DNA of 64,000 nucleotides. It comes from Carnobacterium alterfunditum DSM 5972 (GTDB lineage: Bacteria > Bacillota > Bacilli > Lactobacillales > Carnobacteriaceae). The position numbers and the translations under genes were made by a program. Shown piece after piece: positions 18,549 to 27,773 of the stretch. Under the pieces are notes generated by a model. It did no database searches. It had not been told where the DNA came from and worked only from the letters and a program-made list of their open reading frames with translations. The first letter of the stretch is position 1; each line of letters starts with the position of its first letter. The DNA lies in assembly GCF_000744115.1 (NCBI RefSeq), contig NZ_JQLG01000004.1, positions 806,001-870,000 of the forward strand. Direction: 5' to 3'.

Positions 18549-18759
18549 GTTCATCGCCTCTTCCAAAAACAAAATAGACTAGTGGGCCAATCCACTGAAT
18601 AAGAAGAACTACCAGCAACCACATCATTCGATTCCCGAATCTATAATGGGGATGACGAACGACATGAACGGCTGAGAAAATAGCAAGACCTATCTGCAAC
18701 AAAATAAGTGGAGCAATAAAGGGTAAGTACTCGATCAGTAAATCTATGTTTGTATTCAT
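18538..18759 (-). CDS. Small PLDc_N membrane protein, YxlE-like
   Basis: A 73-aa protein with two transmembrane helices. The second (MMWLLVVLLIQWIGPLVYFV) and the tail FGRGDE match the phospholipase-D nuclease N-terminal (PLDc_N) domain. In B. subtilis a protein of this kind (YxlE) is encoded with the YxlF-YxlG transporter and takes part in restraining sigma-Y. Here no sigma factor or YxlC/YxlD-like gene lies beside it, so the module is an orphan. It is the first gene of the operon. Confidence 0.78.
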   Translation of the reverse strand: MNTNIDLLIEYLPFIAPLILLQIGLAIFSAVHVVRHPHYRFGNRMMWLLVVLLIQWIGPLVYFVFGRGDEHDR

Positions 18760-19184
18760 TGATATTCCACCATTCCTAAAAATAATTATTTAAGTAACTT
18801 TTATATTCTTTCTTCTACAACTTTTATCGTCATTTGGAGACAGAAGCTTTAGGCAATCAACACTACCGAGCTAACACGAGCTCTGTTCCTTAGCGTTATT
18901 CTCGCTCTCGCAATAAATAAGAACATTCCTAATTGTAACGTTTGGTCATGTTCTCTATACACCCTATTATATAGTTAAAAAACAGTTGATTCAATAAGCT
19001 GTTAAGCGATTCTCAAATAGATTAATAAACTAGGGGACAAAAATACTTGGATAATGAACCATTCCAAAAAAATTCGCTCGTCCGCTGTCTTTTTGCGCTC
19101 TTTTTTGGTAGACTGAATTGCTTAGATTGCTTATAAAGCTCTCTATTTTATATAACTAATAAGTGAATACTAAGGAGAAAAAAT
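18760..19184. other. Gene-free divergent interval
   Basis: 425 bp between the YxlE-like operon and the FAD/NAD(P)-binding protein gene. It must contain two divergent promoters. No sigma-factor gene, small conserved frame or strong operator was seen; a short GAGCT-N5-AGCTC dyad occurs near 18870. Confidence 0.4.
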
Positions 19185-20633
19185 ATGAAAATTGCTATTA
19201 TTGGAATGGGCGTTGCCGGTATTAGTGTACTAAGAGAATGGACAAAAGAAAAAGAAATCGATCCTTCAATAGAATTAACGGTCTTTGGAGACGAAAATAC
19301 TTTTGGAACTGGTACACCTTATCAAAAAGATAACGAAGTTTTACTCATGAACCAACCTTCAGAAACGATTACTATCATTCCAGAAAACAAGAATGATTTT
19401 GAAGAATGGGCACAGAAAAATCAAAATCAAGAAAATAAAACATCAAACCATTATCCCCGTCAATTATTTGGCGCTTATTTAACCGATCGAATGAACGATT
19501 GGCTTTTAGAATCAAAAGCAGAAATCATAAAGGAAAAAGTTGAGATGGTTCAGATGCTGCCAAATAACCAGCTCAGATTGACTTCGTCTTCCAGTGTAAA
19601 AGATTTCGATGCAGTCCATCTTTGTATTGGCGGTCTTGCTTACAAAGATTACTATCAACTGATCAACCACCCGAACTTCATTGTTAATCCTTTTCCCGTC
19701 GAAAAAAAACTATCCATTATTCCTAATGGAGCAACAGTCGGTGTAGTAGGTACTGGTCTGACTGGTATCGATATTTTTCGATACACTTATTACAACCGAC
19801 CTGATTTAAAGGTATCTTTCTTTTCTCCATCCGGAAGATTTAAATCCATCCGAGGCAAATCTAAGGCAATCGACTATCAGTTCTTTACAGCAGAGAATAT
19901 CAAGAGTGCTAAAGAAAAAAACAATGGTTTCATTCCATTAGAAACGTATATCGAATGGTTCAAAAATGAAGTAGCCTATCAACAATTATCATTAAAAAAC
20001 AATTGGAAAAATGATCAGCTAGGTTCTAAAGATATGCTCAAAGAAGAATTACGCGATGCCAAAGAGATTGGTGCGATCCAAAATCTGCTCCACGATATGA
20101 GTCCGTTTCTAGCAGAAATATGGATGGCTCTTTGCGAATCAGATAAACAAGTTTTCTTTGACAAGTACTACGAAAAATGGGATAAACTACGCAGTTCGTT
20201 CCCTGCTGCTACCGGCAAGGAGTTGGTAACTGCTTGGGAAGAAAATAAAATCAGTGTATTTGATAACATAATCGATATTGTTGAAAACGAACAATCATTT
20301 GAATTTATTCTAAAAGACCAAAAGTCACAGCACACAGACTATCTTATCAATGCTGCAGGTACCGAAAAAAACATTTCATTCAAAATGGATCGGATGCCGC
20401 TCGTTAGCCAATTAGTCAATGAACGTCTTCTTCAACCTGAAACATTTGGCGGTGTTCAAATTAGCTTGCCTAGTTTAAGTGCTGTCAGCCAAAAGTATGG
20501 TATCCTTCATACCCTAAAAGTTCATGGTGAATTGATTTCTGGAATCCAATTTGGAAATAATTCAGTGAATATTGTTTCCGAAAGTGCTCGACCTGCCGTC
20601 CGAGACATAGTACAACAGCTCAAAGGTAAATAA
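19185..20633 (+). CDS. FAD/NAD(P)-binding protein (NAD_binding_9, YdhS-like)
   Basis: A 482-aa putative flavoprotein. The first residues KIAIIGMGVAGISVLREW form the dinucleotide fold. GTGTPYQKDNEVLLMNQPS is the hallmark of the NAD_binding_9 group. A second nucleotide-binding fold appears at about residue 185 (VGVVGTGLTGIDIFRY). Proteins of this group are annotated as uncharacterised FAD-dependent enzymes related to N-hydroxylases and YdhS. The substrate is unknown. The ATG follows AAGGAG. It is a lone gene with its own terminator. Confidence 0.75.
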   Translation: MKIAIIGMGVAGISVLREWTKEKEIDPSIELTVFGDENTFGTGTPYQKDNEVLLMNQPSETITIIPENKNDFEEWAQKNQNQENKTSNHYPRQLFGAYLTDRMNDWLLESKAEIIKEKVEMVQMLPNNQLRLTSSSSVKDFDAVHLCIGGLAYKDYYQLINHPNFIVNPFPVEKKLSIIPNGATVGVVGTGLTGIDIFRYTYYNRPDLKVSFFSPSGRFKSIRGKSKAIDYQFFTAENIKSAKEKNNGFIPLETYIEWFKNEVAYQQLSLKNNWKNDQLGSKDMLKEELRDAKEIGAIQNLLHDMSPFLAEIWMALCESDKQVFFDKYYEKWDKLRSSFPAATGKELVTAWEENKISVFDNIIDIVENEQSFEFILKDQKSQHTDYLINAAGTEKNISFKMDRMPLVSQLVNERLLQPETFGGVQISLPSLSAVSQKYGILHTLKVHGELISGIQFGNNSVNIVSESARPAVRDIVQQLKGK

Positions 20634-20772
20634 AGCCAGTCAAATTGATGATCGGTACGTTTGATATAAGGGATGTAAATAGTATGCTATTCATCTCCTC
20701 ATATCCTGGCAGAGCTATTTCTAGTTGTGAACAACTTAAAATGTTGCACTGACTGCTTAAAATGAAAATATT

Positions 20773-20810
20773 AAAAAGACTGAGAAGAATTCCTCAGTCT
20801 TTTTCTTTTT
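20773..20810. terminator. Bidirectional terminator
   Basis: AAAAAGACTGAG/CTCAGTCTTTTT hairpin between the convergent flavoprotein gene and the sugar-acid operon. Confidence 0.9.
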
Positions 20811-20824
20811 TCAATTATATTAAA

Positions 20825-21970
20825 TTACCATTCTGCTATAGTACCATCAAAGTTTTTCCATTGAGGATTTGTCCAAATTAGCCCTTCTTGGGAAATTTCT
20901 TCAATCAAATCCTCATTTAATTCTAAACCAAGACCAGGTTTCGTTGGAAGACCAACAAAACCATCTTTATATTGAAAAATTTCTTTGTTATGAACAAAAT
21001 CTAGCAAATCAAAGCCCTTATTATAATGAATTCCTAAACTTTGCTCTTGGATGAACACATTTGGCGTACAAGCGTCAACCTGTAATGTTGCAGCCAATGC
21101 AATAGGTCCATATGGAGCGTGTGGCGCAACAGCCACATCATAAGCCTCAGCCATTGCTGCTATCTTCTTAGTTTCTAAAATACCACCAACTAAAGCAACA
21201 TCTGGTTGTATAATGTCTATACTTCCTTGTTTAAAAATATTTTTGAATGCCCATCTAGAATACAAGCGCTCTCCAGTTGCTAATGGTGTAGAAACATGTT
21301 GTGCTATTTCAGAGAATGCTTCCTCATTTTCTGGCAAGACAACTTCTTCTAAAAACATGGGTTTTAATGCCTCAAGTTCTTTTGCCAATACTTTAGCCAT
21401 TGGTTTGTGAACTCTACCATGAAAATCTACAGCAATCTCCATTTCATATCCTAATTTTTCACGGATTGAAGCAACTCTGTCTACTACTTTTTGAACCTCT
21501 TTAAACGAATCAATATAATGCAATTCTTGAGTAGCATTCATTTTTACAGCTCTAAATCCTCGATCGTAACGATCCATTGCTTCAGCTACTACGTCTTCAG
21601 GTCTATCACCACCGATCCAAGAATACACTTTAATGCTATCTCGTGCAGCTCCACCTAGTAATTCGTAAACAGGGACATTAAAATATTTCCCTTTAATATC
21701 CCACAAGGCCATCTCAATGCCAGAAATAATTGTTCCGTTTATTGGTCCTCCTCTGAAAAATGAACGGTGTAACTCTTGCCATAATCTTTCGATTTCAAAC
21801 GGATTTCGACCAATAATTCTTTTACCCATCTCATAGGCTCCAGAGACAACTGTTTCCGTTTTTGTACCAGAAATCATTTCTCCCCAACCCTCGATACCTT
21901 CATCGGTGCTTATCTTGATAAAAATCCATCTTGGCTTAATTTTGTAGACTTTAACATCTGCAATTTTCAT
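20825..21970 (-). CDS. dgoD: Galactonate-dehydratase-like enolase-superfamily enzyme
   Basis: A 381-aa acid-sugar dehydratase of the mandelate-racemase branch of the enolase superfamily, about the length of E. coli DgoD. The capping domain is N-terminal (IKPRWIFIKISTDEGIEGWGE). The barrel carries the D-x-H pair in EIAVDFHGRVH, metal ligands in MFLEEVVLPE and ATGERLYSRW, the partner Asp in IQPDVALVGG, the catalytic His in APHAPYGPIALA and Glu in FIQEQSLG. It would make a 2-keto-3-deoxy acid. It is the last gene of an operon with a PTS and a KDPG-type aldolase and no kinase. The true substrate may therefore be a 6-phospho-aldonate; that is inference. Confidence 0.85.
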   Translation of the reverse strand: MKIADVKVYKIKPRWIFIKISTDEGIEGWGEMISGTKTETVVSGAYEMGKRIIGRNPFEIERLWQELHRSFFRGGPINGTIISGIEMALWDIKGKYFNVPVYELLGGAARDSIKVYSWIGGDRPEDVVAEAMDRYDRGFRAVKMNATQELHYIDSFKEVQKVVDRVASIREKLGYEMEIAVDFHGRVHKPMAKVLAKELEALKPMFLEEVVLPENEEAFSEIAQHVSTPLATGERLYSRWAFKNIFKQGSIDIIQPDVALVGGILETKKIAAMAEAYDVAVAPHAPYGPIALAATLQVDACTPNVFIQEQSLGIHYNKGFDLLDFVHNKEIFQYKDGFVGLPTKPGLGLELNEDLIEEISQEGLIWTNPQWKNFDGTIAEW

Positions 21971-21991
21971 TTTTCATCCTCCATCAATTAG

Positions 21992-23386
21992 TTATATAGG
22001 TTTTTCTTCTGTTTCCAACTCTCTTTGTTCTCTAGCTAATTTAGTTTTGGGTTTCATAATTTCAAAGTAATACCAGAAGATTGCAATAATAATAAGCATT
22101 ATTGGCATAGTAATTAGTAACGGACCAATAAAGGCAAAGAATACTAAGAAACTATGTGATAAGCTGGTTGCTGAAAATGATGAGATAAATAAAGCACCAC
22201 CTGCAACCGCTACTTCAATACCTATTGAAGATGCAAGCTCAGTTAGAATAGGTGCAGTAATTGAACCTGCATATAAAATAGCTGTGGTAGTTGCTAGCCC
22301 AATAATAATATTTTTAAAAAAGTTTCCACGTGTAAGTGCAACAACAAAGGCAATTCTAAAAGGAATAATCGCTAGATCAGCGAAAGGTAACATTCTATTT
22401 CCGGGTAATATAAACGCAAGTCCAATAGTTAAGGGAATTAAAATCAAAGCTGTAGTAATAACATCTTGATTACCTACTACAACAGCTGCATCAAGTCCAA
22501 TAAATAATTTTCTGTTTTTGAATTTTCTTTGAGACCAATTTTGTGCTGCTTCTGAGATAGGCATTAAACCTTCGACAAATAAAGAGGTCATTTTAGGAAT
22601 GATAACTAGTACTGCAGACATACTTACTCCTAATTGCAATGAAGCTGTAATATCGTATCCACCTAATAAACCAATAGCTGAACCTAATATCAAACCTAAT
22701 ATCATTTGATCTCCAAAAAAACCAAGATACTTTTGAACATCTTTAAGGGTCACATCAATTTTATTTATGCCAGGAATTTTATCTAATAACCAATTTAAAG
22801 GCCAAGCAAGTAACAATGTAGAAGTTGCCGATACTGTTGGCAGTGAAACTCCAGGAATACCGAAGAATTTTTCAATTAATGGTTGAGACCAATCGGCAAT
22901 CTTAAAGGTTGTCATTGCCATAACCACTGATGCACCTATACCAAGCCAAATATTGCCTGTGACATAGTGAACCATAATACCCACAATTGCCATATGATGA
23001 TAATTCCAAATATCAACATCTAGCGTGTTGGTTGTTTTGGTTAATAACATAATGATGTTTACTGCAAATATTGAAAGAACAATAAAAACAATAATAGGAG
23101 AAGACCATGTGACAGCTGCGATAGAGCCCCAACCTACATCTAAAACATCTAAGTTTATTCCCACATTTTCAACCATTGCTCTAGAAGCAGGTCCTAAGTT
23201 TGAGGACATGTAATCTAGTAACAATCTGATTCCAGCAAAACCAATACCTAATGTTAAACCTGATTTAAATGCTTTTCCTAATTTTAAACCAAAGAATAAT
23301 CCAATAATGGTTATAATAACTGGCAACATAACCGTTGGCCCAGCATTGATAAGCCAATCAAATCCTGACATTATTGCTTTCCACAT
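21992..23386 (-). CDS. PTS galactitol-family EIIC component
   Basis: A 464-aa, multi-helix membrane permease of the PTS galactitol (Gat) family. The N-terminal LINAGPTVMLPVIITIIGLFFGLK and the segments AGIRLLLDYMSSNLGPASRAMV and VGNQDVITTALILIPLTIGL are typical of GatC-like proteins. It would translocate a polyol or sugar acid while the IIB partner phosphorylates it. It lies between IIB (24 bp upstream) and the dehydratase. The dehydratase and aldolase context argues for an aldonic acid rather than galactitol. Confidence 0.88.
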   Translation of the reverse strand: MWKAIMSGFDWLINAGPTVMLPVIITIIGLFFGLKLGKAFKSGLTLGIGFAGIRLLLDYMSSNLGPASRAMVENVGINLDVLDVGWGSIAAVTWSSPIIVFIVLSIFAVNIIMLLTKTTNTLDVDIWNYHHMAIVGIMVHYVTGNIWLGIGASVVMAMTTFKIADWSQPLIEKFFGIPGVSLPTVSATSTLLLAWPLNWLLDKIPGINKIDVTLKDVQKYLGFFGDQMILGLILGSAIGLLGGYDITASLQLGVSMSAVLVIIPKMTSLFVEGLMPISEAAQNWSQRKFKNRKLFIGLDAAVVVGNQDVITTALILIPLTIGLAFILPGNRMLPFADLAIIPFRIAFVVALTRGNFFKNIIIGLATTTAILYAGSITAPILTELASSIGIEVAVAGGALFISSFSATSLSHSFLVFFAFIGPLLITMPIMLIIIAIFWYYFEIMKPKTKLAREQRELETEEKPI

Positions 23387-23410
23387 AATTTTCCCTCCTT
23401 GATCTGCTTT

Positions 23411-23686
23411 TTATTTTAGATAACTCAAAATCTCTTTAAGCGTATCTTCTTTACCAATACCAGTTAATAAAGATAAACCACCTACAATAGGAGCATTAAC
23501 TTTACCGCCAAATTGACCTGTTGTAACAACTAAATCATAATCATCGCCTTTTCCAGGAACCTCCATTAATTTACATTGCTCCGTTTTAATACTTACTCCT
23601 TCTTTTTCAGCATAATCTCTTATTTTAGATGCTACCACCGTTGATGTTGCGATTCCATTGCCACAAGCTACTAATACTCTTTTCAT
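23411..23686 (-). CDS. PTS EIIB component, galactitol type
   Basis: A 91-aa cytoplasmic phosphocarrier. MKRVLVACGNGIATSTVVA carries the active Cys8 in the P-loop-like C-x-x-G-x-x-T-S pattern of the lactose/galactitol IIB fold. It takes phosphate from the IIA partner and passes it to the incoming substrate in IIC. It lies between the IIA and IIC genes with short gaps. The ATG follows AGGAGG. Confidence 0.9.
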   Translation of the reverse strand: MKRVLVACGNGIATSTVVASKIRDYAEKEGVSIKTEQCKLMEVPGKGDDYDLVVTTGQFGGKVNAPIVGGLSLLTGIGKEDTLKEILSYLK

Positions 23687-23708
23687 AATATTTCCTCCTA
23701 ATAGTTTT

Positions 23709-24167
23709 TTAATTTAAGTAGGGTTCTAACACACTTAACACTTTATCCTTATCCGTCATTTCTGTAATTTTTTTGGTTAACTTATCATTTTGGATAATTG
23801 ATACAACTTTCTGTAACATTTCTATTTGACCATGAGGTTCTTTTATAGCTAACATCATAACGATTTGTACATCTAATTCTTTCTCAATATTTTCCATTGA
23901 ACAAAATTTTGCGGCTTTTTTTAATATACCGATAGCAATAGTCGTTTTGTTTACTAGGTCATTATCTGCATGAGGAATAGCGATATTAACTCCTAAAGAA
24001 GGTAAACCAGTTGGATAAATATTTTCCCTATCAATAATAGCTTTTTGATAACCTGGCTTTACATATTTATATTCAAGCAATTTGCCAGACATAAAATTTA
24101 GAACATCTTCTTTTTTTTCAAACTCTAAGTTAGGAAAAATCAAATTTTTATCAAGATTTAACTTCAT
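23709..24167 (-). CDS. PTS EIIA component, fructose/mannitol/galactitol type
   Basis: A 152-aa cytoplasmic IIA phosphocarrier. The active His66 is in GVNIAIPHADND, and DVQIVMMLAIKEPHGQIEML is the usual second conserved block of the EIIA_2 fold. It receives phosphate from HPr. It is the second gene of the sigma-54-dependent operon. A related EIIA-like domain forms the C-terminus of the neighbouring activator, which may sense the state of this system. Confidence 0.9.
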   Translation of the reverse strand: MKLNLDKNLIFPNLEFEKKEDVLNFMSGKLLEYKYVKPGYQKAIIDRENIYPTGLPSLGVNIAIPHADNDLVNKTTIAIGILKKAAKFCSMENIEKELDVQIVMMLAIKEPHGQIEMLQKVVSIIQNDKLTKKITEMTDKDKVLSVLEPYLN

Positions 24168-24193
24168 ACAGGAATTACCCCCTCTCTTATTTT

Positions 24194-24829
24194 TTATTTA
24201 GAATCCATTTTACAGAGTACTTTTTTGTCAAATAAAGTTAATGATTCTTTTAATCCAGTACTATTTTGACTTAATATATCTTCTTTATTAAAAATCCCAG
24301 ATGCTATTCCTACATACGCAGCTTGATTATCAAAGAATTCAAGCGCATTACCAGAAGAGACCCCTCCGACAGCCATTAATGGAAGTTTTCCTAATGGAGC
24401 TTGAATATCCTTGAAAAATTCAACTCCTACTATGCTAGCTGGAAATATTTTTATAATATCTGCACCATTATTTTTAAGTTCCATTACCTCAGTCGCTGTC
24501 ATGGCTGCTGGAATACTTAATATTTTTTTTGCTTTACATACATCTAAAATTTCTTTACTTAATTTGATTGGTGATAATATAAACCGAGCTCCTGCATCTA
24601 TAGCATTATTTGCATCTTCTAGAGACAAAACAGTCCCAGCACCAATATAAAATTTTTCGCCAAATTCTCTTGAAATTTTGTTAATTGTAGTAAAAACATC
24701 TGGTGAATTTAAAGTGATTTCAAGTGCAAACTGTTGATGCTTATCTTTTAAAACTTCCATAACTGTTTTTACCTGTTCATAAGTATAGCCTCGCAAAATA
24801 ATGGTAACCTTTGGAAAGTTATCTTTCAT
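24194..24829 (-). CDS. KDPG/KDPGal-type aldolase
   Basis: A 211-aa class I aldolase of the KHG/KDPG family that cleaves 2-keto-3-deoxy-6-phospho-aldonate to pyruvate and glyceraldehyde-3-phosphate. FYIGAGTVLSLEDANNAIDA, GARFILSP and the Schiff-base Lys in DIIKIFPAS are visible. The usual PG-TPTE loop is altered to IPAAMTATE. I chose the ATG at 24827..24829 behind GGAGGTGGG; the longer frame would start inside the promoter region. It is the first gene of the operon. Whether it prefers the gluconate or galactonate epimer cannot be told from sequence. Confidence 0.88.
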   Translation of the reverse strand: MKDNFPKVTIILRGYTYEQVKTVMEVLKDKHQQFALEITLNSPDVFTTINKISREFGEKFYIGAGTVLSLEDANNAIDAGARFILSPIKLSKEILDVCKAKKILSIPAAMTATEVMELKNNGADIIKIFPASIVGVEFFKDIQAPLGKLPLMAVGGVSSGNALEFFDNQAAYVGIASGIFNKEDILSQNSTGLKESLTLFDKKVLCKMDSK

Positions 24830-24859
24830 TTTCCCACCTCCTCTGTATACCTTTATATA

Positions 24860-24876
24860 TGCAAGTAGCATGCCAA
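24860..24876 (-). promoter_or_regulatory. Sigma-54 (-24/-12) promoter of the sugar-acid operon
   Basis: On the minus strand the sequence is TTGGCATGCTACTTGCA. It matches the RpoN consensus TGGCAC-N5-TTGCA with only one change in the core and exact spacing between GG and GC. It lies 30 bp upstream of the aldolase start, right after the stop of the LevR-type activator gene. Transcription would begin near 24849. Confidence 0.88.
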
Positions 24877-24884
24877 GTTTTGGC

Positions 24885-27773
24885 TTATAATGTTATCTTA
24901 GTTAGAATAGAATGGATTTCTTCATTTGATGTAGACTCCAGAAGGAGCTGAGAAATGTTATCTTTATAAAGAAGCTTATACAAATCTTCAATTTCTTTTC
25001 CATTATGTTCAGTTAATGCAAGAAGAAAAATAAGACTGACATATTGATTATTTTCCCATAATATAGGTGTGGCTAGTTTTGTAATTGAGATGGCTGGTTG
25101 TGTAATATACTTACTTTCTCCATGTGGAATAGCAATCCCACCTTCTAAAAATGTATTTCCCATTGTTTCTCTTTTGTATACGCTTAATATGTATTCACCT
25201 GTTACTTTTTGCTGTTTTATTAATTTTTTCGTCATTCTGTCTAACACATCATTTTTTGTAACAAAATTATTTTCTATATGAATTAATTCTAAATCTATAT
25301 AATTTTTTAGTGTATTTTCTCTATAAATCTTTCCCTTACTATTTAAAATGTGAAGTAATTTATTGCTTTTACTTAACAAATCTTCAGCGGATACAAATGA
25401 TACATTATTATAATTCGGATTAATTGTTCCTACTATTGCAACAATCTCATTCGAGTGACCAATTTTGTCAAGTGCAGTAGAAGTATCTTCTGTAGAGAAA
25501 AAACCCATAGGAACAATCTCAATATCTTCATCAAAATCCATAATTGATGTTTCAATATAATTTTTTAATACTTTAGCTGCGCCTTCTCCTGTTAAACATA
25601 AGGTTACAATCACTTTTTTTCTTTTTATTGGTGACACAAAAGTGCTTCCTGTTAAAAATTTTTTTGAATCAATTTCATCAGCAAGATTATCTAGTGTGTC
25701 CTCCGGCAATAGCGCACGTCTGACGGATTCTATAACCATTAAAGTATCAACTCTACCAACTACTCGCACTAATATACCTGTCCGTGCTGAAATAATATCT
25801 CCAAATAAAATTAATGATCCCATATCGGCTAATATAAGTACTCCTTTTCCTTGATCAGCATTTTTAACGAGTGGAATAGTTTTTTCTAGCATTAAATTCG
25901 GAGAGTCTGTTAAATCCATTTCTAACCCTAATGCATGGTCTACACCTAACAATTTATTTGCTACATCTGCCATACCTTTAGCGACATTCCCGTGCGATAG
26001 TACAACTACTCCTATCTTTGTGGTTTTAATTTGCATATCTTCTTTAAAATTTTTGAGATACATTGCTATAAAACCAACTTCATCTTGAGGTAAATTTATA
26101 TCATATTCTCCATCGATAAATTCTTTTATAAAAGTAGCAGCCTTATATTCTTCTTTATATTCTTGTTTAATATTATTTAAATTTGGATTTATTGTTACTT
26201 TATTAGAAAAAAATCGATTAATAGCTGAATTCAAATGGATGGCTAATGGAAAAATCAATTTACTATCTAAATTGCTTAAATACTTGTCTGCTATTTGAAA
26301 ACTTTTTTTTGTAGCTTCTAGAGCTTCCGTACCGATTATATTTTTTAGTATTTCGTAGCTCATTTCTTTTTTGTAACTAATTTTAGAAAGACGCTGCATT
26401 TCTCCATCAATTCTTTCGCTTAAAATCGATTTGATGTTATCTTCTGTATAATTCTCTAATTTCATTGTCTTATAAGTATTTTCAATAAAGTCATAAATAG
26501 TTTCTGTTTGCATAAGTACTGAAACTGCTCTCATTTCTTTATTTTCGTTTTCTTTACTGTCACTTTCGTTGATGATTAAATCTGTATGGCTGAATAAATA
26601 AACTTCTTCATCAAAATTATTTTTATTAATAATTTCTCCAATAATTTGCTTAGGTAAATCTTGAAAATTTATTATAATTTTACTCTTTTGATTTATTGTT
26701 GCATGAAGAAAACCCTTAGCAGAAGTAGCTTGTATGTCACTTTTCAACTGTCCAATATTGCCTTTACAAGAATAAGATAGTAGTGATTTTATTACATCTC
26801 TTTTTATTTTAAAAGGTTTGTTAACACGTTTGCTTTCATTTTCAAAAAACATTTTTATAAAATTATATTTTTCATTAGTTGTTCTTTCATGGTAACTAGG
26901 CATTTCAATATTAATAGGAATTCTTCTTCTAAAAGTTAGTAATAATGTTTTCGAAGGATCTTCTGTAGTCGCTCCTATTAAAAGTAACTTACTTTTTCTT
27001 GTTAACTCAGTTTCTCCTAGTCTTCTATATAAATTTTGATCTAAAAGATAAAACAAAATCTCTTGTCCTTCAGGTGGTAAACGATGAATTTCATCTAAGA
27101 ATAAAATACCTCCATCACATAATTCTACAAGACCTTTTTTATCTTCTGTTGCTCCTGTAAATGCTCCTTTCACATATCCAAAAAGTTGAGAAAGCAGTAG
27201 TTGGGGATTTTCTGCATAATCTGCACAGTTAAATATTTCAAAACGAACATTTTCTTTAAAATTTTTTGTCGTTTTACTATATTCATACATTTTTTGTGCA
27301 ACAAAACTTTTTCCGGAACCAGATGGACCAACAATAAGGGTGTGCAACCCCATTGGAGGATAAAGAATAGATGCTTTGGCTTGATTGATTTGTGTTTTCA
27401 GGCTATCATTCGATCCAATCAGATCTTCAAATGGATCAACTTCTTCTTTTGGTTTAAGTACTTCAGGAACAAATAGTTTCTCTTGCACATCTTTTCGATA
27501 TTTGTTTACTGAAGACCGCGCGATAATGAAACCGTATGCATTTAGTTTTTCAGTTAATTTTCTTTCAGATATTTTGGGTTGTTTTGTTAAAATATTAACG
27601 ATTTCGTATTCTATTAATTTTTTTCGTCTAGTTCTCGAATCTGGAATACTTGCTTCAATTCTCAATTTTGTTATATTTTCTCTAAAAGTATTTAATAATT
27701 CAGCAAGCTCAATATCAGTGTGAGGGTTTCTAGAATCTTCATTTTCTATTATATTCTTCAAGTTATTTATCAT
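24885..27773 (-). CDS. LevR/DgaR-type sigma-54 activator with PTS regulatory domains
   Basis: A 962-aa transcription activator. A winged-helix DNA-binding domain lies near residues 45-95 (KQPKISERKLTEKLNAYGF). The AAA+ domain follows, with Walker A GPSGSGKS, the sigma-54 contact loop GAFTGA and Walker B GILFLDEIHRL. Next come a PRD-like helical part (about 430-570), an EIIA-mannose domain (VVVLSHGNVAKGMADVANKL) and a GatB-like domain with CLTGEGAA. The end looks like an EIIA-fructose/Gat domain (GGIAIPHGESKY), where LevR has a second PRD. It should activate the adjacent operon when that PTS substrate is present. A TATAAT box stands about 45 bp upstream of its ATG. Confidence 0.88.
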   Translation of the reverse strand: MINNLKNIIENEDSRNPHTDIELAELLNTFRENITKLRIEASIPDSRTRRKKLIEYEIVNILTKQPKISERKLTEKLNAYGFIIARSSVNKYRKDVQEKLFVPEVLKPKEEVDPFEDLIGSNDSLKTQINQAKASILYPPMGLHTLIVGPSGSGKSFVAQKMYEYSKTTKNFKENVRFEIFNCADYAENPQLLLSQLFGYVKGAFTGATEDKKGLVELCDGGILFLDEIHRLPPEGQEILFYLLDQNLYRRLGETELTRKSKLLLIGATTEDPSKTLLLTFRRRIPINIEMPSYHERTTNEKYNFIKMFFENESKRVNKPFKIKRDVIKSLLSYSCKGNIGQLKSDIQATSAKGFLHATINQKSKIIINFQDLPKQIIGEIINKNNFDEEVYLFSHTDLIINESDSKENENKEMRAVSVLMQTETIYDFIENTYKTMKLENYTEDNIKSILSERIDGEMQRLSKISYKKEMSYEILKNIIGTEALEATKKSFQIADKYLSNLDSKLIFPLAIHLNSAINRFFSNKVTINPNLNNIKQEYKEEYKAATFIKEFIDGEYDINLPQDEVGFIAMYLKNFKEDMQIKTTKIGVVVLSHGNVAKGMADVANKLLGVDHALGLEMDLTDSPNLMLEKTIPLVKNADQGKGVLILADMGSLILFGDIISARTGILVRVVGRVDTLMVIESVRRALLPEDTLDNLADEIDSKKFLTGSTFVSPIKRKKVIVTLCLTGEGAAKVLKNYIETSIMDFDEDIEIVPMGFFSTEDTSTALDKIGHSNEIVAIVGTINPNYNNVSFVSAEDLLSKSNKLLHILNSKGKIYRENTLKNYIDLELIHIENNFVTKNDVLDRMTKKLIKQQKVTGEYILSVYKRETMGNTFLEGGIAIPHGESKYITQPAISITKLATPILWENNQYVSLIFLLALTEHNGKEIEDLYKLLYKDNISQLLLESTSNEEIHSILTKITL

